A stretch of DNA of 64,000 bases from contig NZ_JH636049.1 of the NCBI RefSeq assembly GCF_000258175.1, positions 25,046 through 89,045 on the forward strand, written 5' to 3'. The position numbers were made by a program, and so were the translations under genes. The notes below the pieces were generated by a model, which was not told where the DNA came from, did no database searches, and worked only from the letters and a program-made list of their open reading frames with translations. Position 1 is the stretch's first letter, and every line of letters begins with the position of its first letter. The DNA is from Saccharomonospora xinjiangensis XJ-54 (GTDB lineage: Bacteria > Actinomycetota > Actinomycetes > Mycobacteriales > Pseudonocardiaceae). This document shows positions 45,669-54,414 of this stretch, piece after piece.

Positions 45669-46793
45669 GTGAGGCTCATGGACCGCCTACTGGATCAGCT
45701 CGCGCGACGGCTGCTCATCCAGTGCCGCCCGTCGCAGGCCGAGGCACTCGCCGAGATCGCCGCCGCCCACGACAGTGGTCTGGTCATCACCGGAGCAACC
45801 CCGGAATCCACCGTTCAGACACTGCGTCGCAGGGGCTTCGACGGCCCCATCCTCTGCGACGCCAACCGGTACGCGGGACGGCGCAGGGTCAGCGCCCGGC
45901 GCGGCATCCACCCCGCGTGGTGCAGGCGGCAACAGGCTCTCGGCCTGGTCGCGCTCACCGACTCCGGCTATCTCGAAGCGCGGGACTGGCAGGGCCTTCG
46001 CACGATCCTGCGCGCGGCGGCGACGCAACGGGGGGCCGTCGTCGCCATGCTGCCCCTGTCGGCGCGATGGTTCGCCACCCGCGCGGTGAGCGACGCCCTC
46101 GCAGGCGAAGTGAACACCTACGGCGTTCCCGTCGCGGTGGCCGTCGAACATCCCGCGGACCCGTTCGGAGTCCAGTACGTGCTCCGCCACTTCCTCGGCC
46201 TGGTCAGGGCGACCACCGTGCCGGTGCTGTTGCTGCGCTGCGACGTCTCCGCGATCGGCGCCCTGTGCCACGGGGTGCACGCCGCCGCCATCGGCACCAC
46301 GAGCGGGCTCCGCCACCTCTATCCCCTGCTGACGGGCGGCAGGCCGCGTTTTGCCGGGGTTTCGGTCTTCGTCCGGCATCTGCTCAGCTATCACCGGCTC
46401 GACACATGCGACACGGTGCTCGCCGGCACTCCCGACAGCAGTCAGTTCTGGCTCTGCGACTGTGACATCTGCGGAGGCACGACACCTGCGCGGCTCCGCG
46501 CGGCGGACGATCCCCGCACCGTGGCGTTGCACCATTCGCTGCACGCCCAGCTCCTGCTGCACCGCGAGATCTTCGGGCGGCCACGCACCCCCGACCAGCT
46601 CGTAAGCTCCTGGCACGAGACATGCAGCCACGCCCTGTTCGTCCATCGGCAGGTGGCCGACCACGTCGGCCGCTGGCACACCCCGCTCCACCTCAAGACC
46701 TGGTACGCCGTCACCGACGATCCCCTGAACCGCGCCGACATCCCCCGGCAGCCAGCGCGAAGGCTCCACCCCTCGCCGCAGCCGTCGGACTGA
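45669..46793 (+). CDS. tRNA-guanine transglycosylase-like TIM-barrel protein
   Basis: 374 residues from GTG 45669; an ATG nine bases later is equally possible. The clearest feature is CDCDICGG (Cys263, Cys265, Cys268) followed by a His-rich helix (ALHHSLHAQLLLHREIF), the CxCxxC...H zinc site of TGT enzymes. Alternating strands and helices before it (GLVITGATPEST, GPILCDANRYAG, VPVLLLRCDVSA, AAAIGTTSGLRHL) fit a TIM barrel. The usual TGT substrate motifs are not obvious, so it is a divergent paralogue, perhaps related to DpdA or archaeosine-type transglycosylases. No queuosine or 7-deazaguanine genes are nearby. Confidence 0.65.
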   Translation: MRLMDRLLDQLARRLLIQCRPSQAEALAEIAAAHDSGLVITGATPESTVQTLRRRGFDGPILCDANRYAGRRRVSARRGIHPAWCRRQQALGLVALTDSGYLEARDWQGLRTILRAAATQRGAVVAMLPLSARWFATRAVSDALAGEVNTYGVPVAVAVEHPADPFGVQYVLRHFLGLVRATTVPVLLLRCDVSAIGALCHGVHAAAIGTTSGLRHLYPLLTGGRPRFAGVSVFVRHLLSYHRLDTCDTVLAGTPDSSQFWLCDCDICGGTTPARLRAADDPRTVALHHSLHAQLLLHREIFGRPRTPDQLVSSWHETCSHALFVHRQVADHVGRWHTPLHLKTWYAVTDDPLNRADIPRQPARRLHPSPQPSD

Positions 46794-46822
46794 CGTGTCG
46801 CGGTGCCCTCCACCGGCCGGAA

Positions 46823-47440
46823 TCAGCGACTGGAGGCGTCCAGGTCGAGCGCGGCAAGCACATGCTCGAGAAGAGCATCGGAGGCGAACTCCGAGACCCA
46901 GGCGGCGAATCGGCGGGTGTGCTCGGCCAACGCCTTGTCGCTCACACCGCTCACACCGCTGACATCGCTGACATCGCTGGCATCACTGGCGTTACTGACG
47001 TCACTGGCATCGCTGACATCACCGAGTGGCGTGAGCCCGAGGTTCTGCCGCAACCACACGCGGTACCTCTGGCGCTCGCAGGCGAGACGAGCACGGTCAT
47101 CAGGGTCGTCAGGCTCGACGGCGAGCAGGCGGAGAAGTTCACGCACATCGTTCGCCTTAACCCGGAGATCGCCCTCATCGCCGAAGAAGATGACGGGAAG
47201 CGTGGCGAGGTCGGTGCGGTCGTCGCAGCGCCACAAGGCGTAGTACGAGCCGGAGGACGTCGCATACGCGAAGGGAACCAGCCGATCCAGGTAGGCGTCC
47301 GGCGCCTCGCCACAGAACCAGTCGAGTTCGTCGTTGTAGGTGAACAGTTCGAATCCGGGTGCGAAGGAACGCCCTCCAAGACTGTCCTGAAAATCCTTGA
47401 GCGCGTTCAGTTCGGGCACGGGCGAGTACGAGCCGCTCAT
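46823..47440 (-). CDS. SUKH/SMI1-like protein with three-residue repeat tail
   Basis: 205 residues from the ATG at 47440 after GAAGGAG. The N-terminal two thirds (RLVPFAYATSSGSYYALWRC, TLPVIFFGDEGDLRVKANDVRELL) resemble the SUKH (SMI1/KNR4) superfamily, whose members often serve as immunity proteins to secreted or contact toxins. A run of about 27 residues built from SDV, SDA and SGV triplets follows (near residues 139-167), then a helical C terminus. No toxin gene is adjacent, so the immunity role is only suggested. Confidence 0.65.
   Translation of the reverse strand: MSGSYSPVPELNALKDFQDSLGGRSFAPGFELFTYNDELDWFCGEAPDAYLDRLVPFAYATSSGSYYALWRCDDRTDLATLPVIFFGDEGDLRVKANDVRELLRLLAVEPDDPDDRARLACERQRYRVWLRQNLGLTPLGDVSDASDVSNASDASDVSDVSGVSGVSDKALAEHTRRFAAWVSEFASDALLEHVLAALDLDASSR
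46941..47021. repeat. 9-bp tandem repeat within the SUKH-like gene
   Basis: Roughly nine degenerate copies of a 9-base unit (CTGACATCG and variants), in frame, coding for SDV/SGV/SDA triplets on the minus strand. Confidence 0.8.
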
Positions 47441-47620
47441 GAGTACTCCTTCGACGGCGACGCTGATCGGGTAGTAGACGATCCGCCGACCTGCTCGTCC
47501 CGCCCCGAAAAACTCGCACCGGGCCGGTTCCGCGCGGTGGAGCGGTGAGTGGGTCCGGGAAACCCTACCGAGCGAACACCAGACACCCTCTACCGCCCAC
47601 TCCCCCGTGAAAACGACGGT

Positions 47621-47654
47621 GCGGCGGGCCGGACATTGAGATCCGGCCCGCCGC
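47621..47654 (-). terminator. Strong hairpin terminator after the APC permease
   Basis: A perfect 13-bp GC stem (47621-47633 and 47642-47654) with an eight-base loop, 32 bases after the permease stop and before the SUKH-like gene. Confidence 0.8.
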
Positions 47655-47686
47655 ACACCACGACAATCATCAGTCCGAAAAGGACA

Positions 47687-49207
47687 TCACTCCGTTGTCG
47701 CGCTCGCCTCCGACTCCTCCCGCTGCCTCTTGCCGAGCAACGAATTCCGCTTGCTGTAGACGAAGTAGACGAGCACACCGAGCGCCATCCACACCAGGAA
47801 CCGCAGCCACGTCAGCACGGTCAGGTTCAGCATCAGCCACAGGCACGCGGCGATCGCCAGGATCGGCACCAACGGAACCCACGGGACCCGGAAGCCGCGC
47901 TTGAGGTCCGGCCGCTTCTTCCTCAGCACCAGCACACCGGCCGACACCAGGATGAACGCGAACAGGGTGCCGACGTTGACCATCTCCTCCAGCTTGCCCG
48001 CGTCGAAGAACGTGGCCGCCACGGCCACGACGATGCCGACGAGCACGTTGACGCGCACCGGGGTGCCACGGGAGCCGGTCTTGGCGAGTTTGCGCGGCAA
48101 CAGGCCGTCGCGCGCCATCGCGAACAGCACTCGCTGCTGGCCGAGCATCAGCACCATGACCACGGTGGTGAGACCGGCGAGCGCGCCGACGGAAATGATG
48201 TTCGCCGCCCAATCGACACCGTGGAACGAGAAGGCGGTCGCCAGCGTCTTGCGGCCCTCCGGATCGGCATCGGTGGCCAGCTTCTCGTAGGGCACCATCC
48301 CGGCGACGACGAGCGACGTGGCCACGTACAGGACGGTGACGATCGCCAGGGAGCCGAGGATGCCGCGCGGCACGTTGCGCTGCGGGTTGCGGGTCTCCTC
48401 CGCGGTCGTGGCGACGACGTCGAAACCAATGAAGGCGAAGAACACCAGCGACGCACCGGCCAGCAGACCGAACGCACCGTAGACGCTGCCGGAACCACCG
48501 GCGAGCACGGAGAACAGCGACTGCTCCACGCCGGTGCCCGCGTCGCCAGCCTCGGACGCAGGCGGGATGAACGGCGTGTAGTTGTCCGGGCTGATGTAGG
48601 CGATTCCCATGAAGATGACGAAGAGAATGATCACAACCTTCAACGCCGTGATCACGAGGCTGAACCGCGACGACAGCTTCGTGCCGAGGGTCAGCAAAGT
48701 GGCCAGGACGACGATCAGCAGCAGCGATCCCCAGTCAACCCCGATGCCACCGATCTCCACGGTCGTGGCGACCCCCGCACCGAAGAGGGTCACCAGCACC
48801 TCTTGCAGGTAGACCGACCATCCCTTGGCGACGGCGGCGGCAGCGACCGAGAACTCCAGCACGAGATCCCAGCCGATGATCCACGCGAGGAACTCGCCGA
48901 ACGTCGCATACGAGAACGTGTACGCGCTGCCCGCGACGGGCACGGTGGAGGCGAATTCGGCGTAACACAGCGCCGCGAGCGCACAGGCGACACCCGCGAA
49001 GACGAACGCGAGCGCCACCGAGGGGCCCGAGATGTCGCCCGCGGTCCGCGCGGTCAGGGTGAAGATACCGGCGCCGATCATCACGGCGACACCGAAGACC
49101 ATCAGGTCCCACGCGCCGAGGTTCCGCCGGAGCCGCGTATCTGGCTCGTCGGTGTCTGCGATCGATTGCTCGACGGATTTCGTCCGCCAGATACCGTTGC
49201 CCGGCAC
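47687..49207 (-). CDS. APC-superfamily amino acid permease (cationic amino acid transporter type)
   Basis: 506 residues from the GTG at 49207, with AAGGAGG before it; an in-frame codon 42 bases upstream is less likely. Helix 1 carries VFGVAVMIGAGIFTLT, the APC motif GxGIF, and the later FIGFDVVATTAEETRNPQRN segment is typical of CAT/YfnA-like permeases. About twelve membrane helices and an acidic/basic cytoplasmic tail. It probably imports or exchanges an amino acid; specificity is not readable. A 13-bp hairpin terminates it. Confidence 0.93.
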   Translation of the reverse strand: MPGNGIWRTKSVEQSIADTDEPDTRLRRNLGAWDLMVFGVAVMIGAGIFTLTARTAGDISGPSVALAFVFAGVACALAALCYAEFASTVPVAGSAYTFSYATFGEFLAWIIGWDLVLEFSVAAAAVAKGWSVYLQEVLVTLFGAGVATTVEIGGIGVDWGSLLLIVVLATLLTLGTKLSSRFSLVITALKVVIILFVIFMGIAYISPDNYTPFIPPASEAGDAGTGVEQSLFSVLAGGSGSVYGAFGLLAGASLVFFAFIGFDVVATTAEETRNPQRNVPRGILGSLAIVTVLYVATSLVVAGMVPYEKLATDADPEGRKTLATAFSFHGVDWAANIISVGALAGLTTVVMVLMLGQQRVLFAMARDGLLPRKLAKTGSRGTPVRVNVLVGIVVAVAATFFDAGKLEEMVNVGTLFAFILVSAGVLVLRKKRPDLKRGFRVPWVPLVPILAIAACLWLMLNLTVLTWLRFLVWMALGVLVYFVYSKRNSLLGKRQREESEASATTE

Positions 49208-49767
49208 GGTTTCCTCCTTGAAACGCCTGGGTTGCAGGGTTGGGGGCAAACCTAACCCCTTGCAGTGGGCGGCGCCAGGATCAACTGGTGATCTCGGCGG
49301 CCTGTCCGGCTGACAAGTGTGGCCTATGCAATTCCGCCCTCACATCGGGTGCCCCGCTGCACGGAAAGTGACGGAATGACTACGGAGCGCGGTGCCGTTG
49401 ACTGTCCTGATAGGTCTGTCAACGAACCCGATTCATGGAAGAGCCGTTTCAGCGAACCCAACGACAGCGAGCCGAGAGCCATCGGCGATCGGCGCGGCAC
49501 ACGCCGAATCCCGCACCCGGAGTCTCAGCGTTCCAGGATTGTCACCACTCCACTCCGGAGTTCGCGCCCGGTGACGCCGGAGTACCGGCGCCGGCTTGCC
49601 CGTGCCGCCTCGGGGTCAGGCGCGAACTCGAACCATACCCACGCCCGGCCGGAACGACGAACACCGGTGTCGCGCCGCATCGCGCACACCTGATTCGCGC
49701 ACGACGGTTCCGTCGCTTTCCCCCGCGCGGTCTCACCTGTCTCGCACCACGCCGATGCCGCGTTCGG
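49208..49767. other. 560-base intergenic region
   Basis: Upstream of the permease start and downstream of the nmtR-like stop, both minus strand. It should hold the permease promoter. No supported gene, RNA or repeat is seen. Confidence 0.4.
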
Positions 49768-50154
49768 TCAAGCACTGTGACCGTGCGCGGTGGGACGCCG
49801 AGCGGCGGGCTGGTCTTCGCGAAGCCCCAGCCGGAGGTGCTCGATGTGGTAGACGGCCTCGTCGAGCAGCATCGCGACGTGGCTGTCGTAGAGGCTGTAG
49901 ACGATGTTGCGGCCCTGCCGGGTGCCGGTGACCAGCCCGAGGTTGCGCAGGAGCCGAAGTTGGTGCGACACGGCGGAGGTCTCCATGCCGATGTCGTCGG
50001 CCAGGTCTGTCACCGCGCGGGCCCCGGCTCGCAGCCGGGTGAGAATCAGCAGGCGGCTCGGCGTGGCGAGCGCCTGCAAGGTCGCTGCCACTGCGGTGGC
50101 GTCCTCCGCCGTCAGGCGAGCGGGCGGCACATGGCCCGGCGGTTGGTGACCCAT
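49768..50154 (-). CDS. nmtR: NmtR-like ArsR-family metal sensor
   Basis: 128 residues from ATG 50154 with no ribosome site, so perhaps leaderless. The helix-turn-helix is DLADDIGMETSAVSHQLRLLRN. The C-terminal metal helix DSHVAMLLDEAVYHIEHLRLG has the Asp-x-His and two later His ligands of the alpha-5 nickel/cobalt site of Mycobacterium tuberculosis NmtR. The N terminus MGHQPPGH has His at 3 and 8, resembling the N-terminal His ligands reported for NmtR. It diverges from an MFS exporter with a palindrome between them, so it should repress that gene until Ni or Co binds. Confidence 0.88.
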   Translation of the reverse strand: MGHQPPGHVPPARLTAEDATAVAATLQALATPSRLLILTRLRAGARAVTDLADDIGMETSAVSHQLRLLRNLGLVTGTRQGRNIVYSLYDSHVAMLLDEAVYHIEHLRLGLREDQPAARRPTAHGHSA

Positions 50155-50180
50155 GGCAGGAGTCTAGCGACCAAAGACAG

Positions 50181-50210
50181 TTGAACACCTCTTCAAGCGT
50201 TCTGTTATCG
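50181..50210 (+). promoter_or_regulatory. Operator-promoter of the metal-efflux gene
   Basis: An inverted repeat TTGAA-6-TTCAA (50181-50196) overlaps a TTGAAC -35 box (50181-50186). A TTATCG -10 (50205-50210) follows after 18 bases, and the GTG start comes seven bases after it, suggesting a leaderless transcript repressed by the NmtR-like protein. Confidence 0.6.
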
Positions 50211-50217
50211 TGCCGGC

Positions 50218-51453
50218 GTGATCGTGCGCAATGACTCGCCCCGGGCGTCGCTGTTCGGCAACCGGGACTACTGGCACCTCTTCGGCGCACAGGTGGTGGC
50301 CCTGTTCGGAACGGGGCTGACCACGGTGGCACTCGGGCTGCTCGCCTACGAGCTGGCAGGCGAAAGGGCGGGCGCCGTGCTGGGGACGGCGCTGGCGCTC
50401 AAGATGGTCGTCTACGTGACGATCGCTCCCGTCGCCGGTGCGTTCGCGGACAGGGTGCCGAGGCGAGCACTACTGGTGACGCTGGATTCGGTGCGAGCGG
50501 CGTCGGTGCTCGCGCTGCCGTTCGTGACCGAGATCTGGCAGGTCTACGTGCTGATCGTCGTTTTGCAGTCGGCGTCGGCGGCGTTCACGCCGACGTTCCA
50601 GGCCGTGCTGCCCGACATCCTCCCCGATGAACGCGACTACACCAGGGCGCTGTCGGCGTCCCAGCTCGCGTCGAGCATGGAGACGCTGCTCAGCCCGATG
50701 CTCGCCGCCGCACTGCTGAGTGTGCTGAGCTTCCACTGGCTGTTCACCGGCACCACGGCCGGATTCCTGGTCTCGGCACTCTTGGTGGTCACCGCGCGGG
50801 TCCCCCGCGCCAGGCGCTCCGCACGGACCGGCCTCGCCGACCGCCTCTCCGCAGGAGCCCGGATCTTCCTTACCACGCCGAGGCTGCGCGGGGTGCTCGC
50901 GCTAAACCTCGCGGTGGCCGGTGCCGGCGCGATGGTCATGGTCAACACCGTCAACTACACGCGGGACGCCCTCGGCCGCGGTGACGCCGACGTCGCCCTC
51001 CTGCTCGGCGCCCACGGCGCGGGGACCATCCTCGTCGCGCTCGCACTGCCACCCGTGCTGGACCGGTTCCCGGAGCGGCGGATCATGCTCACCGGCTCCG
51101 CGGCCCTCTGCACCGGCGTGGTCGCCGCCGTCGCGCTGTCAAGCGCGCACTCCGGCGACTGGCGGTGGCCTGCCGTCGTGCTGGTGTGGGCCGTGGTCGG
51201 CACTGGCACGGGCCTGGTGCTCACTCCCATCGGCCGGGTCCTGCGCCGCTCCGCCGACGACGCCGACCGGCCCGCCGTGTTCGCGGCGCAGTTCTCCCTG
51301 TCCCACGCCTGCTGGCTGCTGAGCTACCCGATCGCCGGATGGCTCGTCACCGCGAGCGGCTTCACCCGAGGCTGGCTCGCCCTGTCCCTGCTCACCGTCG
51401 TCGGCACCGTCGCGGCGACCCGCCTCTGGCCCCGAACCGACCAGCCCGGGTAA
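50218..51453 (+). CDS. MFS transporter, probable nickel/cobalt efflux
   Basis: 411 residues with about twelve membrane helices. GTG start at 50218 beginning MIVRNDSPRASLFGNRDYWHLF; the gene appears leaderless. It contains ADRVPRRALLV, an MFS motif A-like loop, and matches the general shape of NreB-like exporters. It is paired divergently with the NmtR-like sensor, which is the main reason for proposing Ni/Co export. No metal-binding His-rich tail is present. Confidence 0.88.
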   Translation: MIVRNDSPRASLFGNRDYWHLFGAQVVALFGTGLTTVALGLLAYELAGERAGAVLGTALALKMVVYVTIAPVAGAFADRVPRRALLVTLDSVRAASVLALPFVTEIWQVYVLIVVLQSASAAFTPTFQAVLPDILPDERDYTRALSASQLASSMETLLSPMLAAALLSVLSFHWLFTGTTAGFLVSALLVVTARVPRARRSARTGLADRLSAGARIFLTTPRLRGVLALNLAVAGAGAMVMVNTVNYTRDALGRGDADVALLLGAHGAGTILVALALPPVLDRFPERRIMLTGSAALCTGVVAAVALSSAHSGDWRWPAVVLVWAVVGTGTGLVLTPIGRVLRRSADDADRPAVFAAQFSLSHACWLLSYPIAGWLVTASGFTRGWLALSLLTVVGTVAATRLWPRTDQPG

Positions 51454-51464
51454 AACCCACCGGC

Positions 51465-51626
51465 GTGTCCGCACCTCCCGCACGCGTGTCCGCACCTCCC
51501 GCACGCGTGTCCGCACCTCCCGGCGCGGACACGCCGACCCCACGTACCGAAACTGCCAACACTTGTGCATACCCTGCGGACACGTGTGCACAGACTGCCA
51601 ACGACCGCACGCAAGCTGCGGACACG
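51465..51626. repeat. Cluster of GTGTCCGCA repeats, direct and inverted
   Basis: A 21-base unit occurs at 51465-51485 and 51486-51506 with a partial third copy at 51507-51521. An inverted GCGGACAC at 51525-51532 forms a hairpin with the third copy. Two further inverted TGCGGACACG copies lie at 51575-51584 and 51617-51626. The cluster fills the gap between converging genes and may act as terminator. Confidence 0.85.
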
Positions 51627-51631
51627 AAGTA

Positions 51632-52651
51632 CTACCGCACCCGCTCGTCCACCATGGCGAGGATGTCGTCCTCCTGCGCAGAGAGCCACGAGACTGTGGC
51701 ACCCGCAAGCTGGAGCGCCCCGATGCCTGCGCTTTCCACGAACAACCGGCGCATCGCCGCCGCTCGCTCGTCCGACGGCGGGTGGTCCGTGACGATCAGA
51801 CCCTCGGGAATGTCGTTGACCTCGTTGCGCACCCTGGTCACGAGGTGATCGATGGCGAAGAAGACGAACGGCCCCGCGAGCGCGAGGTTGACTTGAACCT
51901 GGTCCCCAGGATCGAGGCCGCGTAGCACGAGCAGAGCACCGATCTCGTCGGCCTCGAACTCCTGAGGACGCGTCTTGCGGATCAACTCGCCATGTTCCGC
52001 GTTCGTCTGGGACGCGTCGAGGTGGCCCGCGAGGAGGTGCCCCAGCTCGTGGCTGATGACGAATCGTTCGGTCGCACGGGTCAGCGCGAACCCCATGGCC
52101 GCCGTGGTGTCCTGGGTTATCCGTCCGCCGAGCCGGGAATCACCGAGGAAGACGTACGCGATGACGGCATTCGCGATGGTGGAACGCGCCTCGTCCCTGC
52201 GGCGGGTCAGCTCGGCGGTGGGCTCCTCGAACCTGACCCGCCGATCGTCGTCCCTGGTGAACGGGACCAGCGAAAGAGCCCAGCACTTGGCAACCTCGTG
52301 CACAAGTGCCGCCAGGCCGGTATTGACCAGGATCAGCGTCCCGCCCGACACGGCACACGCCTGGGCGTTGAAGGAGTTGTGAGGATACTCGCCGACGAAC
52401 ACGGGTGTGGGCAGTGGTAAGCCGCTGCGTTCAACAACGGCGAGGAGCTCGGCGCTGAGGCCGTCGAACAGGCCCTCGTCGGGGAACGCGAGGGTGCCGT
52501 CGCGGATCGATGCCGCGAGACCGGCGAACAGCTGGCGCTCCTCCGGAGCCATGCGCTCGATCCTGCGCAGCAACTCCTCGGGCGTGCCTAGACCGCTGCG
52601 CAGCCCGCGCTGGGTCAACAGCGCGCGGTACTGCTCCCGTAGCGAGGTCAT
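51632..52651 (-). CDS. HEXXH zinc metallopeptidase-like protein (hypothetical)
   Basis: 339 residues. ATG at 52651 overlaps the upstream stop in an ATGA junction. The active site is FVISHELGHLLAGHL, followed about 30 residues later by EFEADEIGALL, a plausible third zinc ligand; this arrangement is like ImmA/IrrE or M48-type soluble peptidases. No signal peptide or membrane helix. It is the last of three tightly linked genes. The substrate is unknown; in similar cassettes such peptidases cut a partner protein, which is inference here. Confidence 0.8.
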   Translation of the reverse strand: MTSLREQYRALLTQRGLRSGLGTPEELLRRIERMAPEERQLFAGLAASIRDGTLAFPDEGLFDGLSAELLAVVERSGLPLPTPVFVGEYPHNSFNAQACAVSGGTLILVNTGLAALVHEVAKCWALSLVPFTRDDDRRVRFEEPTAELTRRRDEARSTIANAVIAYVFLGDSRLGGRITQDTTAAMGFALTRATERFVISHELGHLLAGHLDASQTNAEHGELIRKTRPQEFEADEIGALLVLRGLDPGDQVQVNLALAGPFVFFAIDHLVTRVRNEVNDIPEGLIVTDHPPSDERAAAMRRLFVESAGIGALQLAGATVSWLSAQEDDILAMVDERVR

Positions 52652-53715
52652 CGACCCGGCTGCCACATCTTGCTGGCCGTGCACCGGTAGACGCGAGCAC
52701 GCTCCGCGAGGTCCTTCTCCGGCGATCTCGCCGCGATGCGGTAGAACGCCTTGGCCTTTCTGAGGCGGCCCCCGCGTTCCCAGGCGCGGCCGAGGTTGAA
52801 CGCGGCGCTGGCCCGCACGCGCTTATCCTTCGATGTGAAGGCGTACGCCCACAGCTCGCGAGCCCGTTCCCAGCGGCCTGCTGCCTCCTCCAGCGCGCCC
52901 AGGTTGATCGCGGCCTCGGTGGATCCCTCCAAGCCGAGGTCCACCGCCAGCGCGTACATGTCGCGCGCTTCGACGGTGCGGCGCCGCTCTTCGAGCAGCG
53001 TTCCGCACTGGAACGCGGCCATGCCGCTCACGAAGTCGATCTCGCAGGCGAGGCAGTCCTTGAACGCGGCCTGGGCCCCGTCCGCATCTCCCAGTTCCCT
53101 GAGCGAGAGACCGACCTGGAACAGAGCAGCCGCGCGCACCTCCCGCACCGTCGTCTCCGAGGCTCTGCGGTAACTCCGGGCTGCCGCAGCGACGTCTCCC
53201 TCCTCGGTGTCGAGCATGCCCAGCCGGAAGCCCGCATGGGCGCGTACCTCCTGATCGTTCGATCCGGCAGCGATACCGAACGCCCGCCGCGCCAGTGTGT
53301 GGTCTCCTCGCTCGTGGGCTCGCCGTCCCTCATCGAAAGCGATGACCGCGATGGCCTCGTTGAACTGCCTCGTCAACGCCGCGCAGCGATCACGGCGCGA
53401 CATGCCGTGAGATCGGGAGACCTGCCCGCGCAGGGCTTCGGTCACGTCGTGCACCGAACGGTATGCGCCGTCGTGCTCGGCGAAGAACCGCTCGAATCCG
53501 GGCGCAGGAGCCGCCCCACGATTCCACGTCCCCTCCCGCAACGTCGGCACGTCGGTCTCGTCAGCGAGGAGCGTGTAGCCCTCGACTTTTTCCCCACACA
53601 GCGGGCACGTCATGCCGGAAACACCGCGTGCGAACTGTGCCAGTTCTGTCGGGCCGTTCAGGACATCGAAATCGACGCAGTGGAAGCAATTCGTCGAGAG
53701 TGCGCCGAAGATCAT
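52648..53715 (-). CDS. Zinc-ribbon/TPR-repeat protein (hypothetical)
   Basis: 355 residues from ATG 53715, with GGAG about seven bases upstream. The N terminus has CFHC and CPLCGEK, two CxxC knuckles suggesting a zinc ribbon. Residues about 115-345 form a series of helical repeats with Ala and Gly at TPR positions (AHAGFRLGMLDTEEGD, AAINLGALEEAAGRWERA, ASAAFNLGRAWERGGRL). Likely a scaffold or sensor. It lies 18 bases after the first gene of the cassette and overlaps the peptidase gene. Confidence 0.78.
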   Translation of the reverse strand: MIFGALSTNCFHCVDFDVLNGPTELAQFARGVSGMTCPLCGEKVEGYTLLADETDVPTLREGTWNRGAAPAPGFERFFAEHDGAYRSVHDVTEALRGQVSRSHGMSRRDRCAALTRQFNEAIAVIAFDEGRRAHERGDHTLARRAFGIAAGSNDQEVRAHAGFRLGMLDTEEGDVAAAARSYRRASETTVREVRAAALFQVGLSLRELGDADGAQAAFKDCLACEIDFVSGMAAFQCGTLLEERRRTVEARDMYALAVDLGLEGSTEAAINLGALEEAAGRWERARELWAYAFTSKDKRVRASAAFNLGRAWERGGRLRKAKAFYRIAARSPEKDLAERARVYRCTASKMWQPGR

Positions 53716-53733
53716 GTTCGCTCCACTGGCGTG

Positions 53734-54186
53734 TTACCGTGTCCGCCGTCGCTTGTGGACGACGCGCCAGCACTGGGCGGCGGCGTCCCAGTAGATCTGC
53801 GTGCTGGCGTTCTTGCCTCGCTTCGCCTTGTCGCTGATCTGGCCGAGGTCGAGATCTTCCAGCGCGCGAATGGCCTCGTTCGACATGGCGGGGCCCACGT
53901 AGACGGCCAGGTCGAGTTTCGGATCGGGATCTTTGACCACCAGCAACGCCCTGCTGCCGTCCGCTGAATCGGCCGCTGCGTCCCCGAACTGCCTGCGCAG
54001 CCAGTCACGAACAGCGTTGTAGGAGTCCTCGGCGGCTTTCTTCGCCAAGGTCTGGACGAACGGCAGCACCGCTGCCGTGATCACCGCGGTCGTCACCACT
54101 TCACCGAGCGCGTTCGTCGTGTTGACGACCGTGACCTGGCCCGGCGGCGCGGGGTCACCGTCGAAAGAAGAGTCGTCATTCGCCAC
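53734..54186 (-). CDS. Hypothetical protein, first gene of a three-gene cassette
   Basis: 150 residues from GTG 54186 after GGGGG; an upstream TTG at 54198 is an alternative. A helical, mildly hydrophobic stretch (ALGEVVTTAVITAAVLPFVQ, then a charged helix) is followed by strands (RALLVVKDPDPKLDLAVYVG) and a basic C terminus. I do not recognise the family. Close spacing implies co-expression with the zinc-ribbon and peptidase genes. Confidence 0.7.
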   Translation of the reverse strand: MANDDSSFDGDPAPPGQVTVVNTTNALGEVVTTAVITAAVLPFVQTLAKKAAEDSYNAVRDWLRRQFGDAAADSADGSRALLVVKDPDPKLDLAVYVGPAMSNEAIRALEDLDLGQISDKAKRGKNASTQIYWDAAAQCWRVVHKRRRTR

Positions 54187-54380
54187 GGTGGCCCCCAAAC
54201 CCGCGTCTCACGGCATCCTTTTCCCTGCAGCGAAAAGCAGTATAGGCACCGAGCCGCATCCCGGCGAAGGTTCCGGAAAACGTCCACCGGATCGTTCGAA
54301 GGCGAGAGAGGAAAAACCACGCCCTGCACGGCACCGGGCCGCGTCGCGTTCACGCGACGAGCGATCCGAGTGTGGGGATC

Positions 54381-54409
54381 GTGGGGGCCCGCATCACACG
54401 GACCCCCAC
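54381..54409 (-). terminator. Hairpin after the M20 peptidase gene
   Basis: GTGGGGG (54381-54387) pairs with CCCCCAC (54403-54409), just six bases past the stop of the M20 gene, extended by a bulged GG/CC pair. Confidence 0.6.
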
Positions 54410-54414
54410 GGCGG

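Noticed and set aside
51465..51626. Possible CRISPR array
   Set aside because: The repeats are tandem without spacers, partly inverted, and no cas genes are present.
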